A stretch of DNA of 64,000 nt from the NCBI RefSeq assembly GCF_030053135.1, contig NZ_CP125651.1, positions 124,001-188,000 of the forward strand, read 5' to 3'. Source of the stretch: Rhizobium sp. BT04 (GTDB lineage Bacteria; Pseudomonadota; Alphaproteobacteria; Rhizobiales; Rhizobiaceae). This document shows positions 28,299 to 37,833 of the stretch, piece after piece. The notes below the pieces were generated by a model. The model worked only from the letters and a program-made list of their open reading frames with translations. It did not search any database and was not told the DNA's origin. Both the position numbers and the translations under genes were made by a program. Within the stretch, counting starts at the first letter, position 1. The number at the start of each line of letters is the position of its first letter.

Positions 28299-28314
28299 AT
28301 GAAAATGTTTTCAT
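28299..28314. promoter_or_regulatory. LacI-type operator 2 of the pectin-type locus
   Basis: Arms ATGAAAA and TTTTCAT around TG, ending directly against the GGGAGG ribosome binding site of the binding-protein gene. Centre-to-centre distance to operator 1 is 140 bases, allowing a repressor loop that silences both divergent transcripts. Confidence 0.78.
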
Positions 28315-28326
28315 GGGAGGATGAAA

Positions 28327-29613
28327 ATGAAAACGTATCTTTCAGGGGCTTTCGCACTGACGCTGGCCACCGTTTCTTTCGCATGGTCCAGCGTGGCCAT
28401 GGCGGAAACCCAGACGATCACCTTTCTCTTCACCGACGACGACCAGGCTTATGTCGAGCGGATGGAAGCGCTGAGCAAGGAATTCGAGACGGCGCATCCC
28501 GACATCAAGGTGAATTTCGTCTCATCGGGCTATGATGCCGTCGCCAAGCAACTGCCGGTGCAGCTCGCCATCGGCGAAGGTCCCGACGTTGCCAAGATCA
28601 CCGACTGGCAGCTGGCACCCTATTACCTCGACATGCGCCCGCTGATGAAGGATCCGGACGGCTTCGCCAAGCTGCACGGCGATAGCCTGAACACGCTTCG
28701 CTTCCCCGGCGTCAACGATCCGAACTCGATCAACGGCTATGTCGCCTCGCAGACCTTCAACCTGCCGTTCGTCAACAAGACGCTGTTCGAACAGGCGAAA
28801 GAACCGCTTCCGAAGCCGACCGCCACTCTGAAGGAGATCGTCGAAGCCTCGGCACGCGTCGCCAAGGCGACCGGCGCCCAGATCCCCTTCACCATGGACC
28901 GCTCGGGCCATCGCTTCTCCGGCGCGGCCTTCTCCTACGGCTCGAACTACGTCAAGGACGGCAAGTTCTCGTTCCCCGACGATGCCGCCAAGCACTACAT
29001 CACTGATCTCTATAACTGGACGAAGGACGGCTCTTTCCCCAAGGAAATGTGGGGTGCTGCCGGCGGAACCCAGTACAAAAACATGGGCGACGAATTCGTC
29101 AACGGCAATGTCGTGACCTATATCGCCGGCAATTGGATGGTCAATCCGTTCCAGCAGAAGATCGGCGACGGCTTCGACTGGACGGCGATCAGCGCGCCCT
29201 GCGGCGATGCCGGCTGCTATGCGATGCCGGGCGGCACGGCTATCGTCGGCTTCAAGCGTACCAAATATCCGCAGGCCGTCGCCTCGTTCATCGAGTTCCT
29301 CGGCTCTGAAAAGGTCCAGCGGGAAATCGCCGAAAACTACGTCATCCTGACCGGCGCCGACATCAAGGATCCGCAGTACAAGCTGACCAGCAAGAACGCC
29401 AAGGACGCCATGGCCGTCTTCCTCGCAAGCCGCAACAGCGCGCCGCAGGCCGCCCGCGACCTGGAACGCCTCAAGGGATCTTCGGCCATCTATCAGTTGA
29501 TCGTCCAGCGGATGAGCCAGCTGATCGTCGGCGAGCTTTCCCTCGAGGACACTTTCAAGGCGATGAGCGCCGACGTCGACAAGGTCAACGTGGCCCTCGC
29601 CGCCAACAAGTAA
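28327..29613 (+). CDS. Sugar ABC transporter substrate-binding protein
   Basis: A 428-aa periplasmic binding protein of the extracellular solute-binding family 1. The signal peptide is MKTYLSGAFALTLATVSFAW and cleavage is expected after SVAMA. The ATG at 28327 is preferred over the in-frame ATG at 28321 because the latter abuts the GGGAGG site. It is divergent from the enzyme/transporter operon and shares the two-operator control region; high separate expression of the binding protein is common for ABC importers. It should capture pectic oligosaccharides. Transcription ends at a strong terminator. Confidence 0.92.
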   Translation: MKTYLSGAFALTLATVSFAWSSVAMAETQTITFLFTDDDQAYVERMEALSKEFETAHPDIKVNFVSSGYDAVAKQLPVQLAIGEGPDVAKITDWQLAPYYLDMRPLMKDPDGFAKLHGDSLNTLRFPGVNDPNSINGYVASQTFNLPFVNKTLFEQAKEPLPKPTATLKEIVEASARVAKATGAQIPFTMDRSGHRFSGAAFSYGSNYVKDGKFSFPDDAAKHYITDLYNWTKDGSFPKEMWGAAGGTQYKNMGDEFVNGNVVTYIAGNWMVNPFQQKIGDGFDWTAISAPCGDAGCYAMPGGTAIVGFKRTKYPQAVASFIEFLGSEKVQREIAENYVILTGADIKDPQYKLTSKNAKDAMAVFLASRNSAPQAARDLERLKGSSAIYQLIVQRMSQLIVGELSLEDTFKAMSADVDKVNVALAANK

Positions 29614-29648
29614 CCGGCCGCGCCTGTCTCCCACAGATTGCGCGCTGC

Positions 29649-29691
29649 ATCAGCCACGGCCTCGCAACGGGCCGTGGCTGATCGTTTTTTT
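29649..29691 (+). terminator. Rho-independent terminator
   Basis: A 13-bp perfect stem (ATCAGCCACGGCC pairing with GGCCGTGGCTGAT, 8-base loop) is followed two bases later by seven T residues, 35 bases after the binding-protein stop codon. Confidence 0.93.
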
Positions 29692-30068
29692 GCCCTTGCC
29701 CACACCGCCGTCCCCGACAGTTCGATCGCTTTCGAATTGTCGACGGAGTGAACCACGCTACGTTTTCCGCAAGGAAGGTGCTCGGAACGATCTTCTCGGG
29801 CGAAGGCGAAGCAGCCTTTCTGGCTGCGATGTCGGCGGCGGCGCCGCTCAACTGTTCGGCAGCGTTCTTGTCCGGCGCTCGCTCTGACAGCCAGCCAAGT
29901 CGGCGCGGCACATCATCAGTGCGAATAGACAAGATGGACGGTCAGGCGGTCGTGACACAGGGTCCAGGAGAGGCTATAGGCGTTGTCGGCCTGCGCGGCG
30001 CGCCGGCTCAGGCTCAATTTACTGACGTCGGCAATCGGCGGCAGTCTAGCCCATTGAGGTGCATTTTC
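29692..30068. other. Stretch without a recognisable gene
   Basis: The frame of the following DUF3422 gene is open back to 29748, but the extra 107 codons have no similarity I recognise and the family starts at MPLGSEHP. No other convincing gene or repeat is visible. The promoter of the DUF3422 gene must lie here. Confidence 0.5.
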
Positions 30069-31331
30069 ATGCCACTCGGCTCCGAGCATCCGCTGCGAAG
30101 GGAACTTCACAACGAGCTCCACGCGCGCCCGTCACTTTATTTCGATGGCGACACCGATGTCTGGCACGTCGCCATCGTCGGCGAGCATGGCTCTCCTTCG
30201 CTGCCCAAGTCCCTGCCGGGATTGGAAGATGTCACCATGACCGGCGAGGGCAACCACGGCATCGGCCGCGTCGGCGACGGCCGGCTGAAATGGGAAGCCC
30301 ATACCGAGTTCCTGACGTTGACCTTCGTCGTGCCGGCATCGGCCGACCCCGGCAGCAATCCGCCGGAAGCCTTTCAGGCCTGTTGCCGCCAGATCGACGG
30401 AAAGGTCATCGCCGCAGTCCGGGTGCTGGTGCGCGACGAAACGGGCGGAAATCGTCCCGAAAAACCGAAGCTGGACTATGTCGCATCCCAGGTTGGCGGC
30501 GGCGATGCGGAAGTGCATTCGAACTTCCGCCTGAGCGACAGCGGTTTCGTCGAGTTCCTGTTCTTCAACCGCAACCTCAACGCCTACAGGACCGGGCGCA
30601 TGGTCCGGCGTTTCCTCGAGATCGAGACCTATCGGATGATGGCGCTTCTTGCGCTGCCGATGGCGCGCGAGACAGTATCGAAGCTTTCAACCTTCGACCG
30701 GCGCCTCGATCTCTTGATCGCGCATATGCAGAGCGCCGTCAAAGTCGACAAGGCGCTGCTGTCCGAGGTGACGAGGCTCTCCTCCGACGTGCTCAACTTC
30801 TCAGCGCTTGCCCGCCACCGCTTCGGCGCGACGAAAGCCTATGCCGAGATCGTGGCCAGCAGGCTGTCGGAGCTTCGCGAGGAACGCGTCGAGCAAAGGC
30901 AAAGGCTAGGTACGTTCATCGACAGGCGCTTCCAACCGGCTGTCCGCTCGGTCTATGCGGCAGAACGGCGGCTCGACGAACTGGCCGAGCGCGTCAGCCT
31001 CGCCGGCGACCTGCTCAGAACCACCGTGCAGGTTCAGCTCGAAGATCAGAACGCCTCGCTGCTGACCTCGATGGAGGAGCGGGCGCGCATCCAGGTGCAT
31101 ATCCAGCAGGCGGTCGAAGGCTTCTCGGTCATCGCCATCACCTACTACACGGTCGGCCTGGCTAAGATCTGCCTCGAAAGCATTGCCGAACTCGGCGTCG
31201 ATCCGCATATGGCCAAACTCGCCGTGCTGGCCGCGATCCCACTGGTGCTCTTCGCCGTCTGGACCGCTGTCCGCCATGTCCGCAGGAGCATCGCCGGCGT
31301 CCCGCACGCTCCGGTATCCGGAAGCCACTGA
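30069..31331 (+). CDS. DUF3422 family protein
   Basis: A 420-aa protein conserved in alphaproteobacteria, function unknown. The characteristic start MPLGSEHPLRRELHNELHAR follows GAGG 10 bases upstream of the ATG at 30069. The middle contains coiled-coil helices (residues about 200-350). Two C-terminal hydrophobic segments follow (FSVIAITYYTVGLAKICLES and LAVLAAIPLVLFAVWTAV), so it is probably an inner-membrane protein with a large cytoplasmic part. It is a single gene, convergent with the next chemoreceptor. Confidence 0.88.
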   Translation: MPLGSEHPLRRELHNELHARPSLYFDGDTDVWHVAIVGEHGSPSLPKSLPGLEDVTMTGEGNHGIGRVGDGRLKWEAHTEFLTLTFVVPASADPGSNPPEAFQACCRQIDGKVIAAVRVLVRDETGGNRPEKPKLDYVASQVGGGDAEVHSNFRLSDSGFVEFLFFNRNLNAYRTGRMVRRFLEIETYRMMALLALPMARETVSKLSTFDRRLDLLIAHMQSAVKVDKALLSEVTRLSSDVLNFSALARHRFGATKAYAEIVASRLSELREERVEQRQRLGTFIDRRFQPAVRSVYAAERRLDELAERVSLAGDLLRTTVQVQLEDQNASLLTSMEERARIQVHIQQAVEGFSVIAITYYTVGLAKICLESIAELGVDPHMAKLAVLAAIPLVLFAVWTAVRHVRRSIAGVPHAPVSGSH

Positions 31332-31358
31332 CGCCGCCGCCCTTTCGGGCAGCGGCGT
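31331..31358. terminator. Hairpin between convergent DUF3422 and chemoreceptor genes
   Basis: Outer arms ACGCCGC/GCGGCGT and inner arms GCCC/GGGC with a TTTC loop, separated by one mismatched pair. It starts at the DUF3422 stop codon and probably serves both strands. Confidence 0.65.
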
Positions 31359-31378
31359 TCGTTAGGATAGGTTGGATA

Positions 31379-33523
31379 TCAGGATGCCATCGCGTAATGG
31401 CGATGTTCCGATGCCCGGCCGCTACCCGTCTTGAACCGCCGCAGCAGCTCGGCAAGGCTTTCGGTTTCCTGTGTCAGGCTCTGGGCAGCCGCCGTGGTTT
31501 CTTCGACCATTGCGGCGTTCTGCTGCGTCACCTTGTCCATCTGGTCGCCGGCAGCCGAGACCTCGCGCAGGCTCGTCGCCTGCTCGCGGGCGGCCACGGC
31601 GATCTCGGCCACGGTCGCATTCATCGCCGTGACCTGCTCGACGATCTGTTCGAGCGAGAGGCCGGATTCGCCCACCAGCTGGACGCCTGTCTTGACCTGG
31701 GTCGAGGAGGTGGAGATCAGTTCCTTGATCTCCCTCGCCGCATTGGCCGAGCGCTGAGCGAGCTCGCGAACTTCCTGGGCGACGACGGCAAAGCCCTTGC
31801 CGGCTTCGCCTGCGCGCGCCGCTTCGACGCCGGCATTCAGCGCGAGCAGGTTGGTCTGGAAGGCGATCTCGTCGATGACGCTGATGATGTTGCCGATCTT
31901 CGACGAGGAATTTTGAATTTCCGTCATGGCGGCGATGGCGCGGGCAACGATCTCGCCACCCTTTTCGGCATTGGTGCGGGCCGTCGCCACGACACCCTGG
32001 GCGCGGCTTGCGCCCTCGGCCGTTCCATTGACGCCGCGGGTCACGTCTCCGAGCGCCGCTACGGTTTCCTCAAGCGAAGCGGCCTGCTGCTCGGTGCGGC
32101 GCGCCAGATCGTTCGACGCCGTCGAGATTTCCGAAAGGCCGGACCGGATCGTGGCGACCGCGCGAATGACGGAGGCGACGGCCTCTTCAAGGCTCGCGAC
32201 CGAATTGTTGAAGTGATCGCGAATCCTGACGTAGCGATGGTCGACGTCGCCGACGCGCACGGTCAGATCGCCCTTCGAGAGTGCGTCCAGCCCGACGGAA
32301 ATCTGGCGGAAGGCATGCTCCATCACCTGCGCGTCGGAGAGCCGCTCGGCCTCCTGGCGCAGCCGCTCTTCTTCGGCGGCGAGGCGAGCCCGTTCGGCAT
32401 TGGCTTCGGCGATCAGCTTGGCGCGTCCCGTTTCCTGGAACACCTTCAGCGAGCGGGCCATGGCCCCGAGTTCGTGGCGATGCTCGACACCCGTGATCAC
32501 GATCCCTTCATCGCCGCGGGCAAGCTGCTCCATCGATTGGGCCATCTTGCGCACCGCCGAGGAAATCAGCCGGCCGACGAAATAGGAAAGCACAAGGCCG
32601 ATGACGATCAAGAGACCGCTGATGGCGAGCGTCGCGCTGGTCGCGGAGGCGACCGTTGCGTCCACCGAACCATCCAGGTTCTTCTGCGCACCGGTCACGG
32701 CCGCCTGTAGATCCTTGAATTCGCCTGATATCTTCGGCGCCAGCACGTTCAGCTGTGTCTGGCGGATATTGCCGGAAGCCTGCAGCACCTCCTTCATGTC
32801 GCCGAGACGGGCGGTGTAGTTCTGCATGAGCTGGCCGGCGCCCATCAGACGCTTCTTCTGCAGCTCGTTCTTGGCGGCCTTGGCGGCGGCATCGTTCAGT
32901 GCCACCGCTTCGGCGAGTGCTGCTTGCGCCGTGTCATAAGCGGCAAAATCGTTGGAATGCACGAAGCGTTCGGAGAAATAGAGGCTGCGGTTCAAGGCCT
33001 CGAGCGTTGCTGCCGTCATATGCAGCAGGGCCACGTCGTTCTGGCGCCAGGCGCTACGCACGACGTCGTTGAGCGCGATGCTGGTCCACGGCCCGAATTC
33101 GGTGACCTTGGAGATCAGCGCATCGCGCCTGGCCTGCAGGGAGACGATCTGTTCGAAAGCCTTGCCATAGGCGGCAATATCCTGGCGGATCATCGAAAGA
33201 CCGGACTGCAGGTCCTTGTTGCCGGCAAACCGAGGATCGTCCGCGTCGAAGGCTTTCACGCCGGCGCGAAAGCTGTCGACGACAGCCGGTGTCGGCGTCG
33301 AGCGGAAGGCTTCCGCGGACACCTGAATCTCGTGCAGCTGGTCGCTGTAGTCCGAAATGGCGAGGCTCTGGCCGGCCGTGGCGCGATAGGACGCGAAGAT
33401 CGAGGCGAGCCCGTTCATGCCCGAAATCGCGCTGATCGTGAGCAGGCTCATCAACAGGATCAGCGGCACGAAGCCGGAGGTGATCTGCGCGCGAATGCCG
33501 AATTTATTCCAGAAATGCAACAT
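31379..33523 (-). CDS. Methyl-accepting chemotaxis protein with large periplasmic sensor
   Basis: A 714-aa chemoreceptor. The ATG at 33523 follows AGAGG; an in-frame codon at 33568 would add only unlikely residues. TM1 is at 17-35, an almost wholly helical periplasmic region of about 260 residues follows, TM2 at 296-316, then HAMP, a Glu/Arg/Ala coiled coil with a further HAMP-like segment, and the signalling bundle with the conserved tip ([16 protein letters not shown]). The sensor's size suits a helical bimodular domain rather than a four-helix bundle. The gene lies 16 bases behind an orphan sugar-binding protein gene, suggesting that this protein reports on it. Confidence 0.93.
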   Translation of the reverse strand: MLHFWNKFGIRAQITSGFVPLILLMSLLTISAISGMNGLASIFASYRATAGQSLAISDYSDQLHEIQVSAEAFRSTPTPAVVDSFRAGVKAFDADDPRFAGNKDLQSGLSMIRQDIAAYGKAFEQIVSLQARRDALISKVTEFGPWTSIALNDVVRSAWRQNDVALLHMTAATLEALNRSLYFSERFVHSNDFAAYDTAQAALAEAVALNDAAAKAAKNELQKKRLMGAGQLMQNYTARLGDMKEVLQASGNIRQTQLNVLAPKISGEFKDLQAAVTGAQKNLDGSVDATVASATSATLAISGLLIVIGLVLSYFVGRLISSAVRKMAQSMEQLARGDEGIVITGVEHRHELGAMARSLKVFQETGRAKLIAEANAERARLAAEEERLRQEAERLSDAQVMEHAFRQISVGLDALSKGDLTVRVGDVDHRYVRIRDHFNNSVASLEEAVASVIRAVATIRSGLSEISTASNDLARRTEQQAASLEETVAALGDVTRGVNGTAEGASRAQGVVATARTNAEKGGEIVARAIAAMTEIQNSSSKIGNIISVIDEIAFQTNLLALNAGVEAARAGEAGKGFAVVAQEVRELAQRSANAAREIKELISTSSTQVKTGVQLVGESGLSLEQIVEQVTAMNATVAEIAVAAREQATSLREVSAAGDQMDKVTQQNAAMVEETTAAAQSLTQETESLAELLRRFKTGSGRASEHRHYAMAS

Positions 33524-33539
33524 GATAGTCCTCTTATGC

Positions 33540-34469
33540 TTACTGGCTCTTCGGCAGATAGGTGGCAATGTTTTCAGGCGTGACGAGTTCGAAGGGAACG
33601 TTGTTTTCGCGCGGCACCTTCTCCTTGCGGATAAGTTTCGCGGCAGCTTCGACCGCCGTAGCGCCCTGCCCGACGGCGCTCTGGAGAATGGTGACGTCGA
33701 GATCGCCGGCCACCATCGCGGCGAGCGCGTCGTCGGTCGCGTCGACGCCGGCGACGACGACGTCTTTCATCGGGATGTTGTTCTTCTTCATGGCACGGAT
33801 CGCGCCGAGCGCCATCTCGTCGTTATTGGCGATAACGGCATCGAACTTGACGCCGGCCGCCAGCCATTCCTGCATCTGCTGATCCGCATAATCGCGCGAC
33901 CAATAGGCGGCCTGCCGCTCGACGATCTCCAGCCCTTTGCATTCCGGCGTGGCGATGACGTCCGATATATCCTGGGTGCGGGCACGGGCGGCGGCGTGGA
34001 AGGGTTCGCCCATCAGCACGACGACGCGGCCTTTGCCCTTGAGGAGCGTGCAGACCTGCTTGGTCTCCAGCGTTCCAGATTCCTTCTCATTGGAGGCAAC
34101 CACAACCTGATTGTCCGGCAGGTCGAGCAGGTTGGAGGGGATGTTGTTGATGTAAACAAGCGGGATGCCCGCATCTGCCGCCATCTTGGTCATTTGCGGC
34201 CCGAGGTCGCCATCGGAGACGGCAAGGATGATGGCGTCGACCTTGTCGGCAATGAGCTTCTGGACCTGCTGCTTCTGCAGCTCGTTGTCGCCCTTGGCAT
34301 TCTCGGTGACGAGTTTGAGGCCGGATATCGTCTGCCCATGCGAGACGACGCCGTTCAGAAGCGCGGTCCTGAATTTGTCGAGATCGGACATCGAAACCCC
34401 GATCGTCTGCGCATTGGCAGCAGAGACCGATATCGCCAAGGCGATGGATGCAAGTGTGGCCGTTTTCAT
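33540..34469 (-). CDS. Orphan ribose-type sugar-binding protein, paired with chemoreceptor
   Basis: A 309-aa periplasmic binding protein of the RbsB class with signal peptide [20 protein letters not shown]. Family segments include [33 protein letters not shown], and [23 protein letters not shown] lies upstream of the ATG. No permease or ATPase of the ribose class is encoded in the window; instead the next gene, 16 bases on, is a chemoreceptor. It is thus probably a sensing co-receptor rather than a transport component, although it could also serve a distant transporter. The 201 bases upstream (34470-34670) are AT-richer and hold its promoter; a spaced inverted repeat TTAAGCGCA/TGCGCTTAA (34550 and 34643) is the only structure noticed. 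Confidence 0.9.
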   Translation of the reverse strand: MKTATLASIALAISVSAANAQTIGVSMSDLDKFRTALLNGVVSHGQTISGLKLVTENAKGDNELQKQQVQKLIADKVDAIILAVSDGDLGPQMTKMAADAGIPLVYINNIPSNLLDLPDNQVVVASNEKESGTLETKQVCTLLKGKGRVVVLMGEPFHAAARARTQDISDVIATPECKGLEIVERQAAYWSRDYADQQMQEWLAAGVKFDAVIANNDEMALGAIRAMKKNNIPMKDVVVAGVDATDDALAAMVAGDLDVTILQSAVGQGATAVEAAAKLIRKEKVPRENNVPFELVTPENIATYLPKSQ

Positions 34470-34670
34470 GAATTCCCCTGCGCAATTCGGATAGTGTATG
34501 CGTTATTTCAAACTTCGGTTAAATTTTACTTTTCGACGCGAAGCAAAAATTAAGCGCAGGGATATGATCTTGCAGGCGGCAGGGGCGCATTTCCGGCGGC
34601 AATCGGCAGGACTTGAAGGACATCGCATCGGACTTGATGCAATGCGCTTAAATCCTTGTACTGATGAACA

Positions 34671-35555
34671 TCAGCGCCCGCCGAAGCCGGAGCCAACGCT
34701 GATGCCTTTGTAGATCACCCTCTGCAGCACGATGGCGAGCACGACGCCCGGCAGCATGGAGATCGTCGCACCCGCCATGATGTAGTTCCAGGCGGTGCCC
34801 TGCTGTGTCTGAAACAGGGTGAGGCCGAGCGGCAGCGTGGCCTTTTCGAGGCCGCTGGTGGCGATCAGCGGCCAAAGGAAGCTCTTCCACTGCGCGATGA
34901 AAGTGAAGAGCGCCAAGAGGCCGATGGCCGGCATGGCAAGCGGAACGATGATCTTGACCAGGATGCGCAGGCGCGAGGCGCCGTCCATCATCGCCGCCTC
35001 GTCGAGATCCTTGGGAATGCCGAGGATGAACTGCCGCAGCAGGAAGGTGCCGAAGGACGAGAAGGCGACCGGCAGGATCATGCCGTGATAGGTGTTGATC
35101 CAGCCGAGCTTGCTGACGAGAAGGAAGAGCGGGATGACCAGCATCACCTGGGGGATCATCAGCGTGCTGAGAAAGGTGAGGAGCAGTCCTTCGCGGCCGG
35201 GAAACCGCAGCCGGGCAAAAGCGTAGGCGGAAAGGCAGGATACCGCGATCACGATCGCCGTGACGCCGCAGGCGACGATGAAGGAATTCAGCAGGAAGGT
35301 TCCGAACGGCAGTGAAACGAAGGCGTCGACGAATGTTCCCCATTGATATTCCTCGGGGAAGATGCGGACCGGAACGGCCATCACTTCGGCGTTGGAGCGT
35401 ACCGCGTTCGATACCATCCAGAAAAAGGGAAAGAGGAAGAGCAACGCGATCAGCGAAAGTCCCGCATAACTGATGAATGTGCCGATGCGCCGCAAGAGGC
35501 GGCGCCGATCCGCAGAGACGGAATGCGGATGCCGAGAGGTCGGGTCAATCGTCAT
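34671..35555 (-). CDS. Sugar ABC transporter permease (MalG-type), fucoside locus
   Basis: A 294-aa permease with six expected helices and the EAA loop DLDEAAMMDGASRLRILVKI. The start overlaps the end of the MalF-type gene by 11 bases. It is the last gene of a leftward operon: fucosidase, binding protein, MalF, MalG. No ATPase gene belongs to this operon. Confidence 0.93.
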   Translation of the reverse strand: MTIDPTSRHPHSVSADRRRLLRRIGTFISYAGLSLIALLFLFPFFWMVSNAVRSNAEVMAVPVRIFPEEYQWGTFVDAFVSLPFGTFLLNSFIVACGVTAIVIAVSCLSAYAFARLRFPGREGLLLTFLSTLMIPQVMLVIPLFLLVSKLGWINTYHGMILPVAFSSFGTFLLRQFILGIPKDLDEAAMMDGASRLRILVKIIVPLAMPAIGLLALFTFIAQWKSFLWPLIATSGLEKATLPLGLTLFQTQQGTAWNYIMAGATISMLPGVVLAIVLQRVIYKGISVGSGFGGR

Positions 35556-36471
35556 AATGCACCCATTTGCGCTGCATGTGGAACTGCAGGATGGTGAGCG
35601 CCATGATCATGACGAACATCACCCAGGCGAGAGCCGAGGCATAACCCATCTGGAAATTGGTGAAGCCTTTCTGGTAGATGGCGAAGCCGAGCGTCGCCGT
35701 CGCCGAGCCCGGGCCACCACGCGTCATCGCAAAGATCTCGTCGAAGACCTGCAGCGAAGTGATCGCCGTCATTACGGTGGCGAAGAAAATGGTCGGCGAG
35801 ATCAGCGGCAGGCGGATACGCCAGAAGCGCTGCCAGACATTGGCGCCGTCGATCGTTGCCGCCTCGAGATAGTGCTTCGGCACCAGATCGAGCGCGGCGT
35901 TGAACATCACCACGTTATAGCCGACATTTGCCCAGAGGGTGACAAGCACGACCGCCTGCATGGCCCAGGTCGAGCTCAGCAGGAAATTCGGCAGGCCGAG
36001 ACCGAGCGAACGAATGACGCTGTCGGCCAGCCCGTCCGGCGTAAAGATCAGCAGCCACACCACCGAGGCGGCGATCGTCGGCGTGAAGGTCGGCAGGAAG
36101 AAGATCACCCGGAAAATCGCCTTGCCGCGCTTCAGGCTCGATATCCACACGGCAAGCGTCAGCGAGACGATGATATTCACAGCCAGATACTCGACGGCGA
36201 AGAACAGCGTGTTGCCCAAAATGGTGTAGAACGCCGGATCGACGGTAAAGAGCTTGATATAATTCTGCAGGCCAACGAAGGACGGCGTCGAGATCAGCTG
36301 CCAATTGGTGAAGCTCAGCGCCAGCGACGCCACGATCGGCAGGGCCATGAAAATCATGAAGCCGAGAAAGCTCGGCAGCAGGAACAGCATGGCCGTCTGC
36401 GTCTCAGGCTTGAAAAAGCGCCGTGGCTGACTGGGCTGCAACGGAATTTCGGCGACGGCGCTTTGCGACAT
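35545..36471 (-). CDS. Sugar ABC transporter permease (MalF-type), fucoside locus
   Basis: A 308-aa permease. The ATG at 36471 is chosen because GGAGGAAGAC lies directly upstream; in-frame ATGs at 36483 and 36519 lack a site, and the latter falls in a hairpin. Six helices and the EAA loop (HYLEAATIDGANVWQRFWRI) are present. It pairs with the MalG-type gene that overlaps its end to form the import channel for a fucose-containing sugar. Confidence 0.92.
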   Translation of the reverse strand: MSQSAVAEIPLQPSQPRRFFKPETQTAMLFLLPSFLGFMIFMALPIVASLALSFTNWQLISTPSFVGLQNYIKLFTVDPAFYTILGNTLFFAVEYLAVNIIVSLTLAVWISSLKRGKAIFRVIFFLPTFTPTIAASVVWLLIFTPDGLADSVIRSLGLGLPNFLLSSTWAMQAVVLVTLWANVGYNVVMFNAALDLVPKHYLEAATIDGANVWQRFWRIRLPLISPTIFFATVMTAITSLQVFDEIFAMTRGGPGSATATLGFAIYQKGFTNFQMGYASALAWVMFVMIMALTILQFHMQRKWVHYDD

Positions 36472-36515
36472 GTCTTCCTCCATGCGCGGCAGTTCCTGCC
36501 GCGACGAGAACCGGC

Positions 36516-36552
36516 CCACACCCCGAAAACGAAATCGATTTCGGGGGTGTGG
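36516..36552 (-). repeat. Intergenic hairpin between binding-protein and permease genes
   Basis: Arms CCACACCCCGAAA and TTTCGGGGGTGTGG pair with one bulged base. Inside lies a perfect 14-bp palindrome CGAAATCGATTTCG (36530-36543). Such hairpins behind binding-protein genes commonly stabilise the upstream mRNA and lower permease expression. Confidence 0.6.
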
Positions 36553-36559
36553 CGGCGCT

Positions 36560-37783
36560 CTATTGTTGCGCGAGGCTCTGGATCGACTCCATTGTCTGCT
36601 TGGCGTCGGCGCTGCCGGCGAAGGCCGGTGGGAAATACTGGTTGAAGAGGTTTTCCACCGCCGCCCAGTTGCCGGTGATCACATAGGGTACGGAATGCGC
36701 GAGCGAGTAGTCGATGGCCTCGCCGCCATTGGTGATGTCCTTGGCCGCCACCTGATACCAGGAGGATTGCGCCGCCGTGCGCGCCGGCAAGGCGCGCCCT
36801 CCCTCGGCAAGATAAGCCAGCGCTTCGGGGCTTGTCAGCACCTGAATGGCCTTCCAGGCCGCATCCTTGTTCTTGCTTGACGTGGAAATACCGAAACCGG
36901 AACCTGCGGTGACGGCCGAGAGCTCGCCTTCGGCGCGCGGCAGGGTGGTGAGGCCGATCTTGAACTTGGCCTCACCCTTCATGCCGATGATCGACCAGGG
37001 ACCGTCGATATACATGGCGATGTTGCCCGAATTGAACCGGCCCTGGACGACATCGCCGGGATCCGCGCCTCCCGAGGGAACCAGCGGCGCGATCTTATCC
37101 TTGGCGGCAAAGCCGATCAGCCTGTCGGCGGCGGCAACTGCGCTCGCACTGGTCAAGTCAAGCTCGCCGGCGTCGTTGACGTATTTATCGCCCCAGGCCG
37201 CAGCCAGGACCGAATAGTTGGTCGGCGTGATGCCGAAGCCATACTTTCCTTCCTTGGTCAGCTTCTTGGCGGCATCGGTGAACTCGGCAAGCGTCCATCC
37301 CGGCTTCGGCAACGGAATGCCGGCGGCTTCGAGGGCGTCCTGGTTATAATAGATGACCCACGGACCGACGTCGTAGGGCAGGCCATAAAGCCGCTTGTCG
37401 ACGGACATGCCGCCGATGATCGATGGCGTAAAGGCGCCGACGTCGAACTTGTCGGCCGCGATCCGGTCATTCAGAGGCTCGAGCAGCGAATAGAAATTCG
37501 GCATGCGCAGCGACTGCATGGACACGATGTCGGCGAGCTGCCCCGATGCCGCCAGCACCGGCAGCCTCGTCCAGTAGTCGACCCAGCCCGTCGTCGTCAG
37601 CGTCACCTTGATGTCGGGGTACTTGGCGGTCACCATGTCGGCCAGATGCTGCCAGCTCTTGGTGTCGGCTTCGGAGCCGGTCCACATCTGCCAGGTCAAG
37701 TTGACCTGCTCGGCCGATGCGGCTGTGGTAACGAGATTGCCGCCGATTGCGGCTAGAAAAAGCGCCTTCTTCAGAACCTTCAT
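36560..37783 (-). CDS. Sugar ABC transporter substrate-binding protein, fucoside locus
   Basis: A 407-aa periplasmic binding protein of solute-binding family 1. The ATG at 37783 follows GGAGGGAGGAGAAACCC and begins a clear signal peptide (MKVLKKALFLAAIGGNLVTT, cleavage after ASA). Typical segments are QMWTGSEADTKSWQHLADMV and KDAAWKAIQVLTSPEALAYL. It lies 50 bases behind the fucosidase gene and before a hairpin. It should capture a fucosylated oligosaccharide in the periplasm. Confidence 0.92.
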   Translation of the reverse strand: MKVLKKALFLAAIGGNLVTTAASAEQVNLTWQMWTGSEADTKSWQHLADMVTAKYPDIKVTLTTTGWVDYWTRLPVLAASGQLADIVSMQSLRMPNFYSLLEPLNDRIAADKFDVGAFTPSIIGGMSVDKRLYGLPYDVGPWVIYYNQDALEAAGIPLPKPGWTLAEFTDAAKKLTKEGKYGFGITPTNYSVLAAAWGDKYVNDAGELDLTSASAVAAADRLIGFAAKDKIAPLVPSGGADPGDVVQGRFNSGNIAMYIDGPWSIIGMKGEAKFKIGLTTLPRAEGELSAVTAGSGFGISTSSKNKDAAWKAIQVLTSPEALAYLAEGGRALPARTAAQSSWYQVAAKDITNGGEAIDYSLAHSVPYVITGNWAAVENLFNQYFPPAFAGSADAKQTMESIQSLAQQ

Positions 37784-37833
37784 GGGTTTCTCCTCCCTCC
37801 ATGAATGCAAAGGACACGCGAGTGCGATCGAGC

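Noticed and set aside
29748..30068. N-terminal extension of the DUF3422 gene
   Set aside because: The family starts with MPLGSEHP, and a ribosome binding site precedes that ATG; the extension has no recognisable similarity.
34550..34651. Inverted repeat TTAAGCGCA / TGCGCTTAA separated by about 84 bases
   Set aside because: Nine-base arms at this distance can occur by chance and no known site type fits.
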